Positions 37,031 through 46,879 of a DNA stretch of 64,000 bases are shown piece after piece. Under the pieces are notes generated by a model. That model did not search any database. It was not told the DNA's origin and saw only the letters and a list, made by a program, of their open reading frames with translations. Where the stretch lies: the NCBI RefSeq assembly GCF_003096815.1, contig NZ_QENY01000012.1:33441-97440 (forward strand). The letters run 5' to 3'. Position 1 is the stretch's first letter. Every line of letters starts with the position of its first letter. The DNA is from Hallella colorans (GTDB lineage Bacteria > Bacteroidota > Bacteroidia > Bacteroidales > Bacteroidaceae). Both the position numbers and the translations under genes were made by a program.

Positions 37031-37750
37031 CTATTTCATCAGTCCATTCAATCCGAATGGCGATGCGTTGTGTTCAAGGTTCTCTTCTATTTTGCCTATC
37101 ATGCCATCCTTGATATGCACTATTTTGTTAGTCTCGTTGGCCACACCACTCTCGTGTGTCACCACGACAATGGTCTTTCTCTCGTCCTTGTTTAGTCTCT
37201 TGAGGAGTTTCATCACCTCCACACTCGTCTTGGAATCGAGCGCGCCGGTAGGCTCATCGGCCAAGATGACTTTAGGATTGGTGATGAGCGCGCGAGCGAT
37301 GGCCACCCGCTGCTTCTGGCCTCCGGACATCTCGTTGGGATAATGGTCGGCCCAAGGCAAAAGCTCCAAACGCTCAAGGTACTCCAAGGCCAGCTGATGC
37401 CGCTTGCGTCGCGACACGCCTTGGTAGAGCAACGGCAACTCCACGTTCTCCACGGCGGTCTTGAAGCCTATGAGATTAAAACTCTGGAAGATAAAGCCTA
37501 TGAACCTGTTGCGGTACTCGGCACTTCGCTTCTCGCTCAAATTCTTGATGAGCGTGCCTGCCAACACATATTCGCCGCTATCATAGTTGTCGAGAATGCC
37601 GAGGATGTTGAGCAACGTCGACTTGCCCGACCCGGACGCTCCCATGATGGAAACGAACTCACCCTCCTCGATGTCAAGGTCAATTCCCTTGAGCACATGC
37701 AGTGGCTGGGCGCCAAAATAGGTCTTGTTTATATCCTTTAAATGTATCAT
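37031..37750 (-). CDS. ABC transporter ATPase (MacB/LolD type)
   Basis: The 239-residue protein is the energy subunit for the two permeases downstream. Walker A is GASGSGKST, the signature is MSGGQKQRVAIARAL and Walker B is VILADEPTGALD, followed by the H-loop VVTHE. Size and motif wording are typical of the MacB/LolD class. It is first in this operon. Confidence 0.94.
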   Translation of the reverse strand: MIHLKDINKTYFGAQPLHVLKGIDLDIEEGEFVSIMGASGSGKSTLLNILGILDNYDSGEYVLAGTLIKNLSEKRSAEYRNRFIGFIFQSFNLIGFKTAVENVELPLLYQGVSRRKRHQLALEYLERLELLPWADHYPNEMSGGQKQRVAIARALITNPKVILADEPTGALDSKTSVEVMKLLKRLNKDERKTIVVVTHESGVANETNKIVHIKDGMIGKIEENLEHNASPFGLNGLMK

Positions 37751-37797
37751 CGCTGTATTTGACGAGCCGGAACGGCAAAAGGTTGCAGCCCCGCAAA

Positions 37798-38748
37798 CTA
37801 TTTAAGATTATATCTAAAGGTCTGGCGAAGTTTTATCCTGACCGGTTTGCCATTCCACATTCCCGGCTTCCACACAGGCATTTTTTTCAGCACGTTATAG
37901 GCTTCTTTGGCAAAAGCAAGCGATATAGCCTTCTTCAGCTCTTCTTGTTTGAAGGTGGTCAGCTTATCAAATTTAGCGCGATTGTAGTTTGAGATAGTGC
38001 AATCCACGGCCTTAAAATTACCACAATTGCCGTTTTCGTCCACCTCAAGCATCATGATTACCTTTCCCTCCGCCCCATATTGTATCGCTATATCGGGATA
38101 TTTGAGATTGTCGGAAACAAATTTTTGTCGCGCCACTTCTCCACCGGGAAACTCCGGGGCGTCAGGCGTAGCCCAGCATTTATTATCTTCAATCTCTCGC
38201 TTGTCTATCAAACCATTCTCACTCAACTTGCGAAGTTCGTTTTCCACTTTATCCAACACCACCGTACCAAGCAGCACCTTGCCGTCCGGGTCTATTATAT
38301 AATAGGTGGGAATCCAGTTCACATGGTAGTCTTGGTCTATCTTGGTGCCCTTCTTCCATTTTCTCAACTCACTGTGATGCAGCCATCGCATATCATTCTT
38401 GCGTATGCAATTGACCCACGCTTCGCGGTCGGTGTCGAAAGAAACGCTGACAAACGCCACACCCTTTGAATTGTATTTGCCGTGTATTTCTTTCACGCGG
38501 GCTATGTCTTTGCGACAATCAGGGCACCACGAAGCCCAAAAATCGAGCACCACGTAATGTCCGCGGAGACTGTCAAGCGAAATGTTTGAAACGGAGACTG
38601 GATTGCGAATGGTGAAATCGGGAGCCACCGTGCCTGGCCGAAGCAGGTCGGCAGCATACTTTACATCAGGGTCTTCAACATTGCCTTGGGCGTTCGTCAT
38701 AACAACACCAGTCAACAAAAGCATGGTCATCAATAACAACCTTTTCAT
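37798..38748 (-). CDS. TlpA-like thioredoxin fused to a TonB C-terminal domain
   Basis: Secreted or periplasmic protein of 316 residues with signal peptide (about 1-20). Residues about 38-175 form a TlpA/AhpC-type thioredoxin fold with the redox motif WCPDC (Cys75, Cys78) and the cis-Pro loop NWIPTYYII. Residues about 196-316 are a TonB C-terminal-type domain: PEFPGGEVARQKFVSDNLKYP, EGKVIMMLEVDENGN, MPVWKPGMWNGKPVRIKLRQTFRY. Such TonB_C ends occur on many Bacteroidetes proteins that are not true TonB. The pairing could guide disulphide exchange to an envelope partner; this is inference. Neighbours are exporters on the same strand. Confidence 0.88.
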   Translation of the reverse strand: MKRLLLMTMLLLTGVVMTNAQGNVEDPDVKYAADLLRPGTVAPDFTIRNPVSVSNISLDSLRGHYVVLDFWASWCPDCRKDIARVKEIHGKYNSKGVAFVSVSFDTDREAWVNCIRKNDMRWLHHSELRKWKKGTKIDQDYHVNWIPTYYIIDPDGKVLLGTVVLDKVENELRKLSENGLIDKREIEDNKCWATPDAPEFPGGEVARQKFVSDNLKYPDIAIQYGAEGKVIMMLEVDENGNCGNFKAVDCTISNYNRAKFDKLTTFKQEELKKAISLAFAKEAYNVLKKMPVWKPGMWNGKPVRIKLRQTFRYNLK

Positions 38749-38764
38749 AACTTAAATGTGCGTT

Positions 38765-40531
38765 TTATTGTTTTTTTATTTTTAATGTTTGGTCACAATA
38801 GTCCACCACGGCTGGCCTGTGGGTGATAAATATCACCGTTTTGTCGTGTTTGGCCAATACGTTTCGCAACAATTGTCGCTCGGTTTCTGGGTCAAGGGCC
38901 GACGTTGCCTCGTCGAAAAGCATCACGCCACGCCCACGAAGCAACGCACGGGCTATGGCTATGCGTTGCGCCTGCCCCTCAGACAGTCCGCCTCCCGACT
39001 CGGAGCACACCGTTTCCAAGCCCTCGGGCAAATCCAACACAAACTCGGCACAACTCTCCCTGAGCGCCGACTTCATCTCCTCGTCGGTAGCGTTGAGCTT
39101 GCCAAGACGCAGGTTGTCCCTGATGGTTCCGCTCATCAGCGTGTTGCCTTGGGGCACATACACAAAATTGCAACGCATCCTCGGCGACAACTCGCGACAC
39201 TTTTTCTCGTTGTATATCTCCACTTTGCCTTTCTGTGGCTTGACGAGCGCGAGTATCACGCGCACCAAAGTGGTCTTGCCAGCGCCCGTCTCGCCAAGCA
39301 CCGCCGTGCACGAACCGGGTGGGAAATCGAAATTAAGGTCTTGTATCACGTCACCATCCTTGTCGTCATAACAATAGCTCACGCCGCTAAAACGAATGCC
39401 ACAAGGTGGCTCCAAGGCAATGGGGGCACCTTGTTCGTCCAATGGGTTTTCTTCCAACTCCATCAATCGCTCGGCCGCCGTGAACACCGACACGAAAGCG
39501 GGAACAAGCTTCGTAAGGTTGCGAGCAGGGTTCTGAATGCGGTTTACCAATTGCAAGAAAGCCGTCATGCCACCAAATGTCAACGTGTTCTCAGACAACC
39601 GGATGGCCGCCCAAAGAAAAGCCACAAGATAGCCAAGGGCAAAACCGAAGTTCAGCACCAAGTTGCTGAAAACCGAAAAGGCCGTGCGCTTAACCACACG
39701 TTGCCGTAAAATGCTCTGCATGGACTCCAGACGGTCCACCATCGAGGTCTCACTCTCGAGTGTTTTGATGAGCATGCGATTCTGTACGGTTTCTTGAAGC
39801 ACGCTCTGTACGTCAGAGTCTGAGTTTCGAACGGCGCGCGTAAGTTTGCGCATGCGTCTTACATAGACCTTGCTCAACACTATGAACACGGGCACGATAG
39901 CCACTGTGATAAGTGCCAAAGTAGCGTCCATGGAGAACAAATAAAAAAAGGCGCCGATAAAAAGCGTAAGCACCGACAGCGTGTTTGGGATGACCTCGGT
40001 GAGAAAGTTGACCACCGTGCCAACGTCTATCTCCAGCCGATTGAGCACATCGCCCGAGTGCATTTTCTCTCTTCCCTGCCACTCGGAGCGCAATATACGG
40101 TCGAGCATACGTTGCTGCATGCGGTTTTGTGCGCGTATGCCCAATATATTGCGCACCCAAACGCCCGCTATATTGAGTGCAAAACCGCACAACACCAATG
40201 TGCCCATCAAGGCCACGGCGTAGTAAATAGAACCATCCACATGGTTGGACGCCACGTCGATGGCATGCTGAACGGCCCAAACCTGAGCGAGAGAAACACA
40301 AACCGATGCCAAGCCGATAAGCGCATTCAACGTAGCCTGCAACCTGTTGCCACGCCATGACAGCCACAACCACCGCAGGATGGCGGTGGAAGAAAATCGC
40401 TGCGAACTACCCGACAGTTTGGTTAGCAGTATAGATAGCCACCCGCGCGAAACATCCGCATTGACACCCTTGGTGCCGGTCATGGTACGTTTTGTATCTG
40501 AAAAATTATTCTTATGCTCAAAATCTTCCAT
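38765..40531 (-). CDS. MsbA-like ABC exporter (fused permease-ATPase)
   Basis: The 588-residue half-transporter has six predicted helices (about 55-340) followed by an ATPase with Walker A GETGAGKTT, signature LSEGQAQRIAIARALL, Walker B GVMLFDEATSALD and H-loop FITHRP. It probably works as a homodimer exporting lipid, peptide or drug. The signature is the less usual LSEGQ rather than LSGGQ. The first 30 residues are polar and a later start (for example the MTGTKG methionine) is possible. It ends 17 bp before the TlpA-TonB gene. Confidence 0.88.
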   Translation of the reverse strand: MEDFEHKNNFSDTKRTMTGTKGVNADVSRGWLSILLTKLSGSSQRFSSTAILRWLWLSWRGNRLQATLNALIGLASVCVSLAQVWAVQHAIDVASNHVDGSIYYAVALMGTLVLCGFALNIAGVWVRNILGIRAQNRMQQRMLDRILRSEWQGREKMHSGDVLNRLEIDVGTVVNFLTEVIPNTLSVLTLFIGAFFYLFSMDATLALITVAIVPVFIVLSKVYVRRMRKLTRAVRNSDSDVQSVLQETVQNRMLIKTLESETSMVDRLESMQSILRQRVVKRTAFSVFSNLVLNFGFALGYLVAFLWAAIRLSENTLTFGGMTAFLQLVNRIQNPARNLTKLVPAFVSVFTAAERLMELEENPLDEQGAPIALEPPCGIRFSGVSYCYDDKDGDVIQDLNFDFPPGSCTAVLGETGAGKTTLVRVILALVKPQKGKVEIYNEKKCRELSPRMRCNFVYVPQGNTLMSGTIRDNLRLGKLNATDEEMKSALRESCAEFVLDLPEGLETVCSESGGGLSEGQAQRIAIARALLRGRGVMLFDEATSALDPETERQLLRNVLAKHDKTVIFITHRPAVVDYCDQTLKIKKQ

Positions 40532-40624
40532 CTTGGCAGTGTACTTGTTGCCACCATGCTACGCAATATGATTAGCAATCACTCATTTTTTATTTTTATA
40601 TAGGATGGCGTGGAGCAATACATC

Positions 40625-41509
40625 CTAACGCTGGTCCATGCCCCACATCAGCTTATCACGCAGCGTGGAAAAGTAATGGCTACCCTTATGCTTCACTATT
40701 TTTATATCGTAGGATGCCTTCTTGATGCGTATTTTTGAACCCTCGCGCAACTTTTCCGAACGTCCATCAATGGCAGCCAAGAAATTATGGTTGCGACTTT
40801 CCACCTCAAGGTCTATCACACTGTCATCATTGATTACAATGGGGCGGATGTTCAGGCTATGTGGCGCCACTGGGCTGATGACCAAATTACACGCGGAAGG
40901 CACGATGATGGGGCCACCGTTAGACAGGTTGTAGGCCGTGCTGCCCGTGGGTGTGGCTATGATGAGACCGTCTGCCTGATACGTTACCAAGAACTTTCCA
41001 TTGACACTGCACTTGATTGATATCATGGAGGCGTTGTCTCTTTTAAGCACCGCTATATCGTTCAACGCATACGGCCTGCCTTTTATCTCTTCACCGTCCA
41101 CCTCAATCTTTATCACCGAATGAGCCTCTATCGTACAATCACCTTTGTACAGCTCGTCAAGGGCGTTTTCTATCTCGGCTGGTAGCACGTCGGCTAAAAA
41201 GCCCAAGCGTCCCATATTGACACCAATTATAGGTATATTACGCCCTCCAACACGGTTGGCAGCTTTTAAAAAAGTGCCGTCACCGCCCAATGAGATGACA
41301 TAATCGGCCTCAAAATCATAATCATCAAACACGCCCGAACACACAATATCAGCATGTAGGTTTTGTCTGAGAAAGTCATAGTATGTACGATCAATGCACA
41401 CCTTCGCCTCACGCGCATTGAGATAATCCAGAATACGTTGAGTGACCGTCGACTTTCGAGCCTGGTATTCATTGCCGATAAGAGCGAAACAAAGCTTTCG
41501 GTTTGTCAT
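40625..41509 (-). CDS. nadK: NAD kinase
   Basis: Phosphorylates NAD to NADP in the cytoplasm. About 294 residues from ATG 41509 (MTNRKLCFALIGN); the open frame begins 11 codons earlier with a basic stretch that does not fit the fold. The defining GGDGT motif is at 75-79 (ISLGGDGTFLKA), followed by NMGRLGFLAD and the NAD-binding stretch ADGLIIATPTGSTAYNLSNGGPI. Complete and typical in length for Bacteroidales. mgtC is divergent on the right. Confidence 0.95.
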   Translation of the reverse strand: MTNRKLCFALIGNEYQARKSTVTQRILDYLNAREAKVCIDRTYYDFLRQNLHADIVCSGVFDDYDFEADYVISLGGDGTFLKAANRVGGRNIPIIGVNMGRLGFLADVLPAEIENALDELYKGDCTIEAHSVIKIEVDGEEIKGRPYALNDIAVLKRDNASMISIKCSVNGKFLVTYQADGLIIATPTGSTAYNLSNGGPIIVPSACNLVISPVAPHSLNIRPIVINDDSVIDLEVESRNHNFLAAIDGRSEKLREGSKIRIKKASYDIKIVKHKGSHYFSTLRDKLMWGMDQR

Positions 41510-41809
41510 ATATCTGTTGTTAGCTATTCTTCGAGCTGCCACCGCTCATTTCTTTTTCTGGCGCAATAAGCAGTCTATGCAGTGTGCCACTTTTACCATC
41601 CGTGCATGGTATTGGGCTTGCATCCCTTGCAAATGTACATAGAATTGTTGAAAAATCGAGGCTCGACCTCAATTATTTATTTAATTCTTTTTACAAAAAC
41701 ATCTTTTTATTACAAATCCGTTTCTTCCTTATACAATATATCGGCCTATTGCTTGGTTATTCCAATAATAAGAAGTATTTTTATCATATCATCAAATTGC
41801 TTTGTCATT
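41510..41809. other. Intergenic region between nadK and mgtC
   Basis: About 300 bp between divergent genes. The frame upstream of mgtC stays open through it, but the encoded stretch has no signal or conserved motif, so I treat it as non-coding. No clear TAnnTTTG box pair or repeat is seen. Confidence 0.4.
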
Positions 41810-42463
41810 ATGGACCACTTTTTTTTAGATAGCAGTCTTCGTCTCGTCTCAGCACTCATACTTGGGGGTGTCGTGGGCATCGAGCGCGAATATCGTTCCA
41901 AGGACGCAGGCTTCCGCACGCACTTTCTCGTGGCACTCGGCGCGGCCTTGTTCACAATCATTTCGCAATATGGTTTTGGTGACACGGTAAAAGACACTTC
42001 GCGCGTGGCGGCTCAAGTGGTATCAGGTATCGGTTTTCTTGGTGCTGGCCTCATCGTGTTTCAACGCAACGTGGTGCGCGGTCTAACCACGGCAGCAGGC
42101 CTTTGGGTCACCGCGGCCATCGGCATGGCGTGTGGCGCGGGGATGTTCTATGTGGCGGCGGTGGTCACCGGCCTCATCCTTTTTGGATTGGAGGTGCTCA
42201 ACGAGGTCATTCCCCAAGTGGGCACCACGACACTGCAATTAGCATTTACCTCTGCCTCAAAGGAGAGCGCCAAGCGCGTCATTGAGCAAATTAAGAGTGA
42301 CTGCAAAGAGGTCTATTCGTTCGAATTGCACGACCGACGAACAACACACGGCAGCATTTATGAGGTCAAAATGGAGATAAAAGTGCAAAGTGGCGACCAC
42401 AATAGGCACATACTCGACTACATGAACGAGTTTGACGACGTGACGATGATGAGCATAGAGTAG
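41810..42463 (+). CDS. MgtC/SapB-family membrane protein
   Basis: The product is 217 residues from ATG 41810, chosen because MDHFFLDSSLRLVSALILGGVVGIEREYRSKDAGFRTH is the canonical family start; the frame is open for 76 codons upstream. Four or five helices carry the family motifs GGVVGIERE, RTHFLVALGAALF, GIGFLGAG and GLTTAAGLWVTAAIGMACG. The C-terminal cytosolic domain (about 140-217) resembles an ACT-like part. Relatives are involved in growth at low magnesium and in acid or ATPase control; the role here is unknown. Confidence 0.9.
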   Translation: MDHFFLDSSLRLVSALILGGVVGIEREYRSKDAGFRTHFLVALGAALFTIISQYGFGDTVKDTSRVAAQVVSGIGFLGAGLIVFQRNVVRGLTTAAGLWVTAAIGMACGAGMFYVAAVVTGLILFGLEVLNEVIPQVGTTTLQLAFTSASKESAKRVIEQIKSDCKEVYSFELHDRRTTHGSIYEVKMEIKVQSGDHNRHILDYMNEFDDVTMMSIE

Positions 42464-42639
42464 CTTACAAAGCCATTTTTCCATATCAGATAATTTAGCA
42501 TCAATGAGGAAATCGACATTCTCGCAAGCGATTTAAAGATATTTTTCACCAATCGTGAAATAAGGGTCAAGGCGGCGTAAGATATACATTTTTTTATATT
42601 TTTAAGTCGATTAGACCCTTATCTATCGAAAAAATTGCG

Positions 42640-42647
42640 TAAGTTTG
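42640..42647 (+). promoter_or_regulatory. Promoter -7 box before the DJ-1/ispD/recG run
   Basis: TAAGTTTG fits TAnnTTTG and lies 52 bp before the start at 42700. No -33 box is clear. The next three genes are separated by 3 and 17 bp, so this box probably serves all of them. Confidence 0.5.
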
Positions 42648-42699
42648 TAAAGGATTATTTTGACGACAACGTTGTCTCCGCATTTAAAACATACTTACT

Positions 42700-43269
42700 A
42701 TGGCTAAAGTTTATACATTTTTGGCCAACGGCTTCGAAGAAATAGAGGCGCTGGCTCCCGTGGACATTCTTCGTCGCGCGGGCATTGACATCAAGACCGT
42801 GAGCGTCACAGGGGCAGAATATGTAGAATCGTCGCACGGCGTGACCGTGAAAGCCGACTTGCAATTTGGCAGTCCTGCCGACTACGCAGACGCCGACATG
42901 CTGCTCCTGCCAGGCGGAATGCCCGGTTCAACCAACCTGAACGAGCACGAAGGCGTGCGCCAAGCGTTGATTGAGCAACACAAGCGCGGCAAGCGCATTG
43001 GTGCCATCTGCGCGGCTCCGATGGTGCTTGGGTCGTTGGGATTGCTCCAAGGCAAAAAAGCCACTTGCTCGCCCGGCTTCGAGAAATACCTCACGGGTGC
43101 CACCTATACGGCCGAGTTGTACCAAGAAGACGGCAACATCATCACCGGCGAGGGGCCAGCCGCCACCCTGCCCTACGCCTATCGCATACTGAGCTTTTTC
43201 GTGGGCGAGGAGAAATCGGCCGAATTACAGAAGAAAATGCAGTACGCTCATCTCATGGAAAAGAGATAG
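42700..43269 (+). CDS. DJ-1/PfpI-family protein (YajL/ThiJ type)
   Basis: The 189-residue cytoplasmic protein has the DJ-1 fold. The nucleophilic-elbow cysteine is Cys104 in GKRIGAICAAPMVLG, and the glutamate that activates it lies in ANGFEEIEA near the start. LLPGGMPGS is also conserved. Members act as redox sensors, glyoxalases or chaperone-like proteins; older annotations as thiazole kinase are not supported. ispD begins 3 bp after its stop. Which of these roles applies cannot be told from sequence. Confidence 0.92.
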   Translation: MAKVYTFLANGFEEIEALAPVDILRRAGIDIKTVSVTGAEYVESSHGVTVKADLQFGSPADYADADMLLLPGGMPGSTNLNEHEGVRQALIEQHKRGKRIGAICAAPMVLGSLGLLQGKKATCSPGFEKYLTGATYTAELYQEDGNIITGEGPAATLPYAYRILSFFVGEEKSAELQKKMQYAHLMEKR

Positions 43270-43272
43270 GCG

Positions 43273-43944
43273 ATGGACTACGCTATCATCGTAGCTGGTG
43301 GCAAAGGGCTGCGCATGGGTACCGAACTGCCCAAACAGTTCCTGCCCTTGCGCGGCAAACCCGTGCTGATGCATACCATAGAGCGTTTCTACGCATACAG
43401 CGATGTGATAGGTATCATCGTCGCGCTGCCCCAAGAGCAACAGGATTTTTGGCTCCATTTGTGCCAAAAACACGCATTCAAGATACCGCACACCGTGGTC
43501 AATGGGGGTGCCACGCGCTTCGACTCGTCCAAAAACGGATTAGCCGCCGTACCCGACGGCACGAATGGCGTGGTGGCTTTTCACGATGGCGCGCGACCTT
43601 TTGTCTCAACAGCCGTCATAGAACGATGCTTCGCCGCGGCTCGCAAGCACCAAGCCGCCATACCCGTAACACCCGTCACCGACTCCCTGCGCCATGTGGA
43701 AAACGGACAATCGCACAACGTGCGGCGTGACCTTTTCCGCGCGGTGCAAACACCACAAGTCTTCGACATAGCGTTGGCTAAGCGCGCTTTCAACCAACCC
43801 TACTGCCAATCGTTCACCGACGATGCGTCGGTGATAGAGAGCTTAGGCCACACAATAGTCATGGTGGAGGGCGAACGGGAGAACATCAAGCTCACCACCC
43901 CACTCGACTTGAAACTCGCCGAGCTGCTCACGATAGACCACTGA
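43273..43944 (+). CDS. ispD: IspD, 2-C-methyl-D-erythritol 4-phosphate cytidylyltransferase
   Basis: Third step of the MEP isoprenoid pathway: joins CTP and methylerythritol phosphate. The 223 residues show the CTP-binding start IVAGGKGLRMGTELPKQF, then HDGARPFVS and the C-terminal TDDASVIESLGHTIVMVEGERENIKLTTP. All are typical. It is packed between the DJ-1 gene and recG. ispF, the next-but-one enzyme of the pathway, is in this window but on the other strand at 50654. Confidence 0.96.
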   Translation: MDYAIIVAGGKGLRMGTELPKQFLPLRGKPVLMHTIERFYAYSDVIGIIVALPQEQQDFWLHLCQKHAFKIPHTVVNGGATRFDSSKNGLAAVPDGTNGVVAFHDGARPFVSTAVIERCFAAARKHQAAIPVTPVTDSLRHVENGQSHNVRRDLFRAVQTPQVFDIALAKRAFNQPYCQSFTDDASVIESLGHTIVMVEGERENIKLTTPLDLKLAELLTIDH

Positions 43945-43961
43945 CACACCACACCGCGAGC

Positions 43962-46064
43962 ATGGGAAACATCCTTGAACAAGACATCACGTACCTTCCG
44001 GGCGTAGGCCCGCACAGAAAGGAGATATTGAGCGGGCAGCTCAACATCCGCACATGGCGTGACCTGTTGGAGTATTACCCTTACAAATACGTGGATCGCA
44101 CCAAGGTCTACACCATCCGCGAGCTCAACGGCGACATGCCTTTCGTGCAAGTGAAAGGCAAGATACTTAGTTTCGAGGAGTTTGCCATGGGCAATCGCAA
44201 AAAGCGCATAGTGGCACACTTATCCGATGGCACCGGCGTGGCGGACATTGTGTGGTTTCACGGCTCGCAATATGTTTACAAAAACTACAAGGTAGGCGAT
44301 GAGTACATCGTCTTTGGGCGGCCCGCCGTCTACCAAGGCCGGTACCAATTCGCGCACCCCGAGATGGAACGGGCGGCGGATTTGAAACTGGACGAGATGG
44401 GCATGCAGCCCTATTACGTCACTACTGAGAAGATGAAAGTCAGAGGCATGCAGTCGCGCGCCATCGAGAGGCTTACCAAGACGCTCGTCACACGCATACC
44501 CGATGGCGCCATACCAGAGACACTGCCGCCCAACATGACCAAGCGACTGCACCTGATACCGCGCGAAGAGGCTTTCAGAAAAATACACTACCCACGCTCG
44601 TTGGACGACGTGCAGCGCGCGCAAACACGACTGAAATTTGAGGAGTTGTTCTACGTGCAACTCAACATCCTACGCTACGCCTCCGAACGAAAGAAAAAAT
44701 ACAAGGGCTACGTGTTCAGCAAAGTTGGACCCATCTTCAACAGTTTTTTCAACCACAACTTGCCTTTCGAACTAACAGGAGCGCAAAAACGCGTGATGCA
44801 CGAGATACGCGACGACATGCGCACGGGCGAGCAGATGAACCGACTGCTACAAGGCGACGTAGGGTCGGGCAAGACATTGGTGGCCCTTATGACCATGCTC
44901 ATCGCCATGGACAACGGCTTTCAGGCGTGCATCATGGCCCCAACAGAGATACTGGCCGAGCAACACCTTGACACCCTGCTCTCGTTTCTCAAAGGCATGC
45001 ACGTGCGGGTGGAACTGCTCACGGGCATGGTGAAAGGCAAAAAGCGCGCCAAGATACTCTCCGATTTGGCCACAGGCGACATCGACATCCTCGTGGGCAC
45101 CCATGCCATCATCGAGGAAACGGTGGTGTTCAAGCGGCTGGGCATGGCCGTGGTGGACGAGCAGCACCGATTTGGCGTGGCGCAACGAGCCAAGCTATGG
45201 CGCAAAAGCGAGCGACCGCCACACATACTCGTCATGACAGCCACGCCCATACCGCGCACCTTGGCCATGACCGTCTACGGCGATTTGGACGTGAGCGTCA
45301 TTGACGAGCTGCCCCCCGGTCGCAAACCCATTGTGACCATACATAAATATGACAACCAGACCACCTCGCTATACAATGGCATCAGGCAGCAAATCAAGGA
45401 AGGCAGGCAGGTGTACATCGTATTCCCGCTGATAGAAGAAAGCGAGAAAATAGACCTGAAAAATCTCGAAGACGGGTTCAAGACCCTTTGCGAGGTGTTT
45501 CCCGAATACCGTCTCAGCAAGATACACGGACGCATGAAAGCCAAAGAGAAGGATGAGGAGATGCGCAAATTTGCGAGCGGCGAAACACAGATACTCGTGG
45601 CCACGACCGTCATAGAGGTGGGCGTGAACGTGCCCAACGCCTCGGTGATGGTGATACTCGACGCCCACCGCTTCGGGCTGTCTCAACTGCACCAACTGCG
45701 CGGGCGAGTGGGCCGCGGAGCCAAGCAGAGCTACTGCTTGTTGGTAACGGGTTACGAATTGGCCACCGAGACACGCAAACGCATAGATATCATGTGCCAA
45801 ACCAACGACGGATTTCGCATAGCCGAGGCCGACTTGAAGCTGCGAGGCCCCGGCGACTTGGAGGGCACGCAGCAGAGTGGTATCGCGTTCGACCTGAAAA
45901 TAGCCGATATAGCTCGCGATGGACAAATCGTTCAGTTGGCCCGTGACGAGGCGAAAAAAATCATAGATGACGACCCACAGTGCGAGAAGGAGCAGTACAG
46001 CCTATTCTGGAAACGTCTGAAAGAGCTGCGAAACACCAACGTAAACTGGTCGGCCATCAGCTGA
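43962..46064 (+). CDS. recG: RecG, ATP-dependent DNA helicase
   Basis: Regresses stalled replication forks and branch-migrates Holliday junctions. The 700-residue protein has an N-terminal wedge/OB domain (about 60-170, VKGKILSFEEF...), then the helicase core: LTGAQKRVMHEI, Walker A GDVGSGKTL, the DEQH box VVDEQHRFGV, TATPIPRTLAM, and the C-terminal motifs HGRMKAKEKD, TTVIEVGVNVPNA and QLRGRVGRGA. Complete and of normal length. It closes the short run begun by the DJ-1 gene and is followed by a repeat-rich intergenic region. Confidence 0.96.
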   Translation: MGNILEQDITYLPGVGPHRKEILSGQLNIRTWRDLLEYYPYKYVDRTKVYTIRELNGDMPFVQVKGKILSFEEFAMGNRKKRIVAHLSDGTGVADIVWFHGSQYVYKNYKVGDEYIVFGRPAVYQGRYQFAHPEMERAADLKLDEMGMQPYYVTTEKMKVRGMQSRAIERLTKTLVTRIPDGAIPETLPPNMTKRLHLIPREEAFRKIHYPRSLDDVQRAQTRLKFEELFYVQLNILRYASERKKKYKGYVFSKVGPIFNSFFNHNLPFELTGAQKRVMHEIRDDMRTGEQMNRLLQGDVGSGKTLVALMTMLIAMDNGFQACIMAPTEILAEQHLDTLLSFLKGMHVRVELLTGMVKGKKRAKILSDLATGDIDILVGTHAIIEETVVFKRLGMAVVDEQHRFGVAQRAKLWRKSERPPHILVMTATPIPRTLAMTVYGDLDVSVIDELPPGRKPIVTIHKYDNQTTSLYNGIRQQIKEGRQVYIVFPLIEESEKIDLKNLEDGFKTLCEVFPEYRLSKIHGRMKAKEKDEEMRKFASGETQILVATTVIEVGVNVPNASVMVILDAHRFGLSQLHQLRGRVGRGAKQSYCLLVTGYELATETRKRIDIMCQTNDGFRIAEADLKLRGPGDLEGTQQSGIAFDLKIADIARDGQIVQLARDEAKKIIDDDPQCEKEQYSLFWKRLKELRNTNVNWSAIS

Positions 46065-46139
46065 TCATGGATAAAAGACGATTGAGGCAACAGATATACA
46101 AGCACACGAATTATTTTGACAACAACCGCTCCGTGACGC

Positions 46140-46181
46140 GCGTATTCGCAAACAGAAACAGCTTTGGTCGTAAATACGGCC
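46140..46181. repeat. Long-armed inverted repeat, copy 2
   Basis: GCGTATTCGC (46140-46149) and GTAAATACGGCC (46170-46181) are imperfect arms around a 20-nt loop. Loop length and much of the loop match the element at 1166-1213, and CAAAATGAG follows as CAATTTTGAG does there. Array C starts 88 bp further on. Confidence 0.55.
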
Positions 46182-46269
46182 AAAATGAGGCACTTGCGCA
46201 AACGCCTACAAATATGCTACTTGCGAAGATACACAACCTTTTCACTTTGTTTTTTTTATTTTTCTCCTT

Positions 46270-46379
46270 CCCATTGATACCCAATGGCGGCGCGTTTGCT
46301 ACCCAATGACAACACCATCAAGCCTTAATCGGCATGCGTTTAGGGACCAAACATGGCACGAATAGTGCCTAATCGGTGC
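46270..46379. repeat. 22-bp tandem dyad array C, five units
   Basis: Units start at 46270, 46292, 46314, 46336 and 46358. Unit 1 begins CCCATTGATACCCAATGG, whose arms CCATTG and CAATGG still pair although they differ from the consensus arms. Unit 3 ends CCTTAATCGGCAT. Short frames across this region have no coding support. Confidence 0.7.
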
Positions 46380-46879
46380 AAGCCGTGGCAAAATACACGC
46401 AGCAAACGGTGATCTGGCACTTCAAACACACAATTACAACACCTAATACGCACAATCTACAAGATATGTTTTTCACTCCGTTTTATTGACAATAATCCAC
46501 TTGCCATGCCATCTACGACTGTCCCAATGTTGTGTGATTATTGAGACAAGACGACACGACACACAAGACATCACGCTCAAGGGCATGAGGCATCACATTC
46601 TATCAAGCCCCCTATCCTTGTCCAAAACTTATATGCCAGAACCGTGGAACAAAACATTTTATATCACAAGTGGAATGCAAAAAAAATTGCTATCCTCTAT
46701 AAACAAGCCACATTATCATATTAATAGCCTCAGATTTTCCATAAATTACAATAATTACAATATAGTGAATAACATGCCCTAAAATGTTAACCAGAGTCTG
46801 AAAACAAAAAGATTATGTTAAATAGTAATTATTTTTGCACCGCTCTGTAGTAGGTAAATGGATATTTTTATTATATTTG
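46380..46879 (+). promoter_or_regulatory. Gene-free region with two -7 boxes before the M23 hydrolase
   Basis: Most of this stretch shows no feature. TATTTTTG (46830-46837) and TATATTTG (46872-46879) each match TAnnTTTG, 42 bp apart, and lie about 150 and 110 bp before the start at 46988. Either or both may drive the hydrolase gene. Confidence 0.45.

Noticed and set aside
41582..41809. 76-residue N-terminal extension of the MgtC protein
   Set aside because: The family starts at MDHFF...; the extension has no conserved features.
46072..46309. Short frames after recG
   Set aside because: They run through the inverted repeat and into the 22-bp array, with no coding signature.
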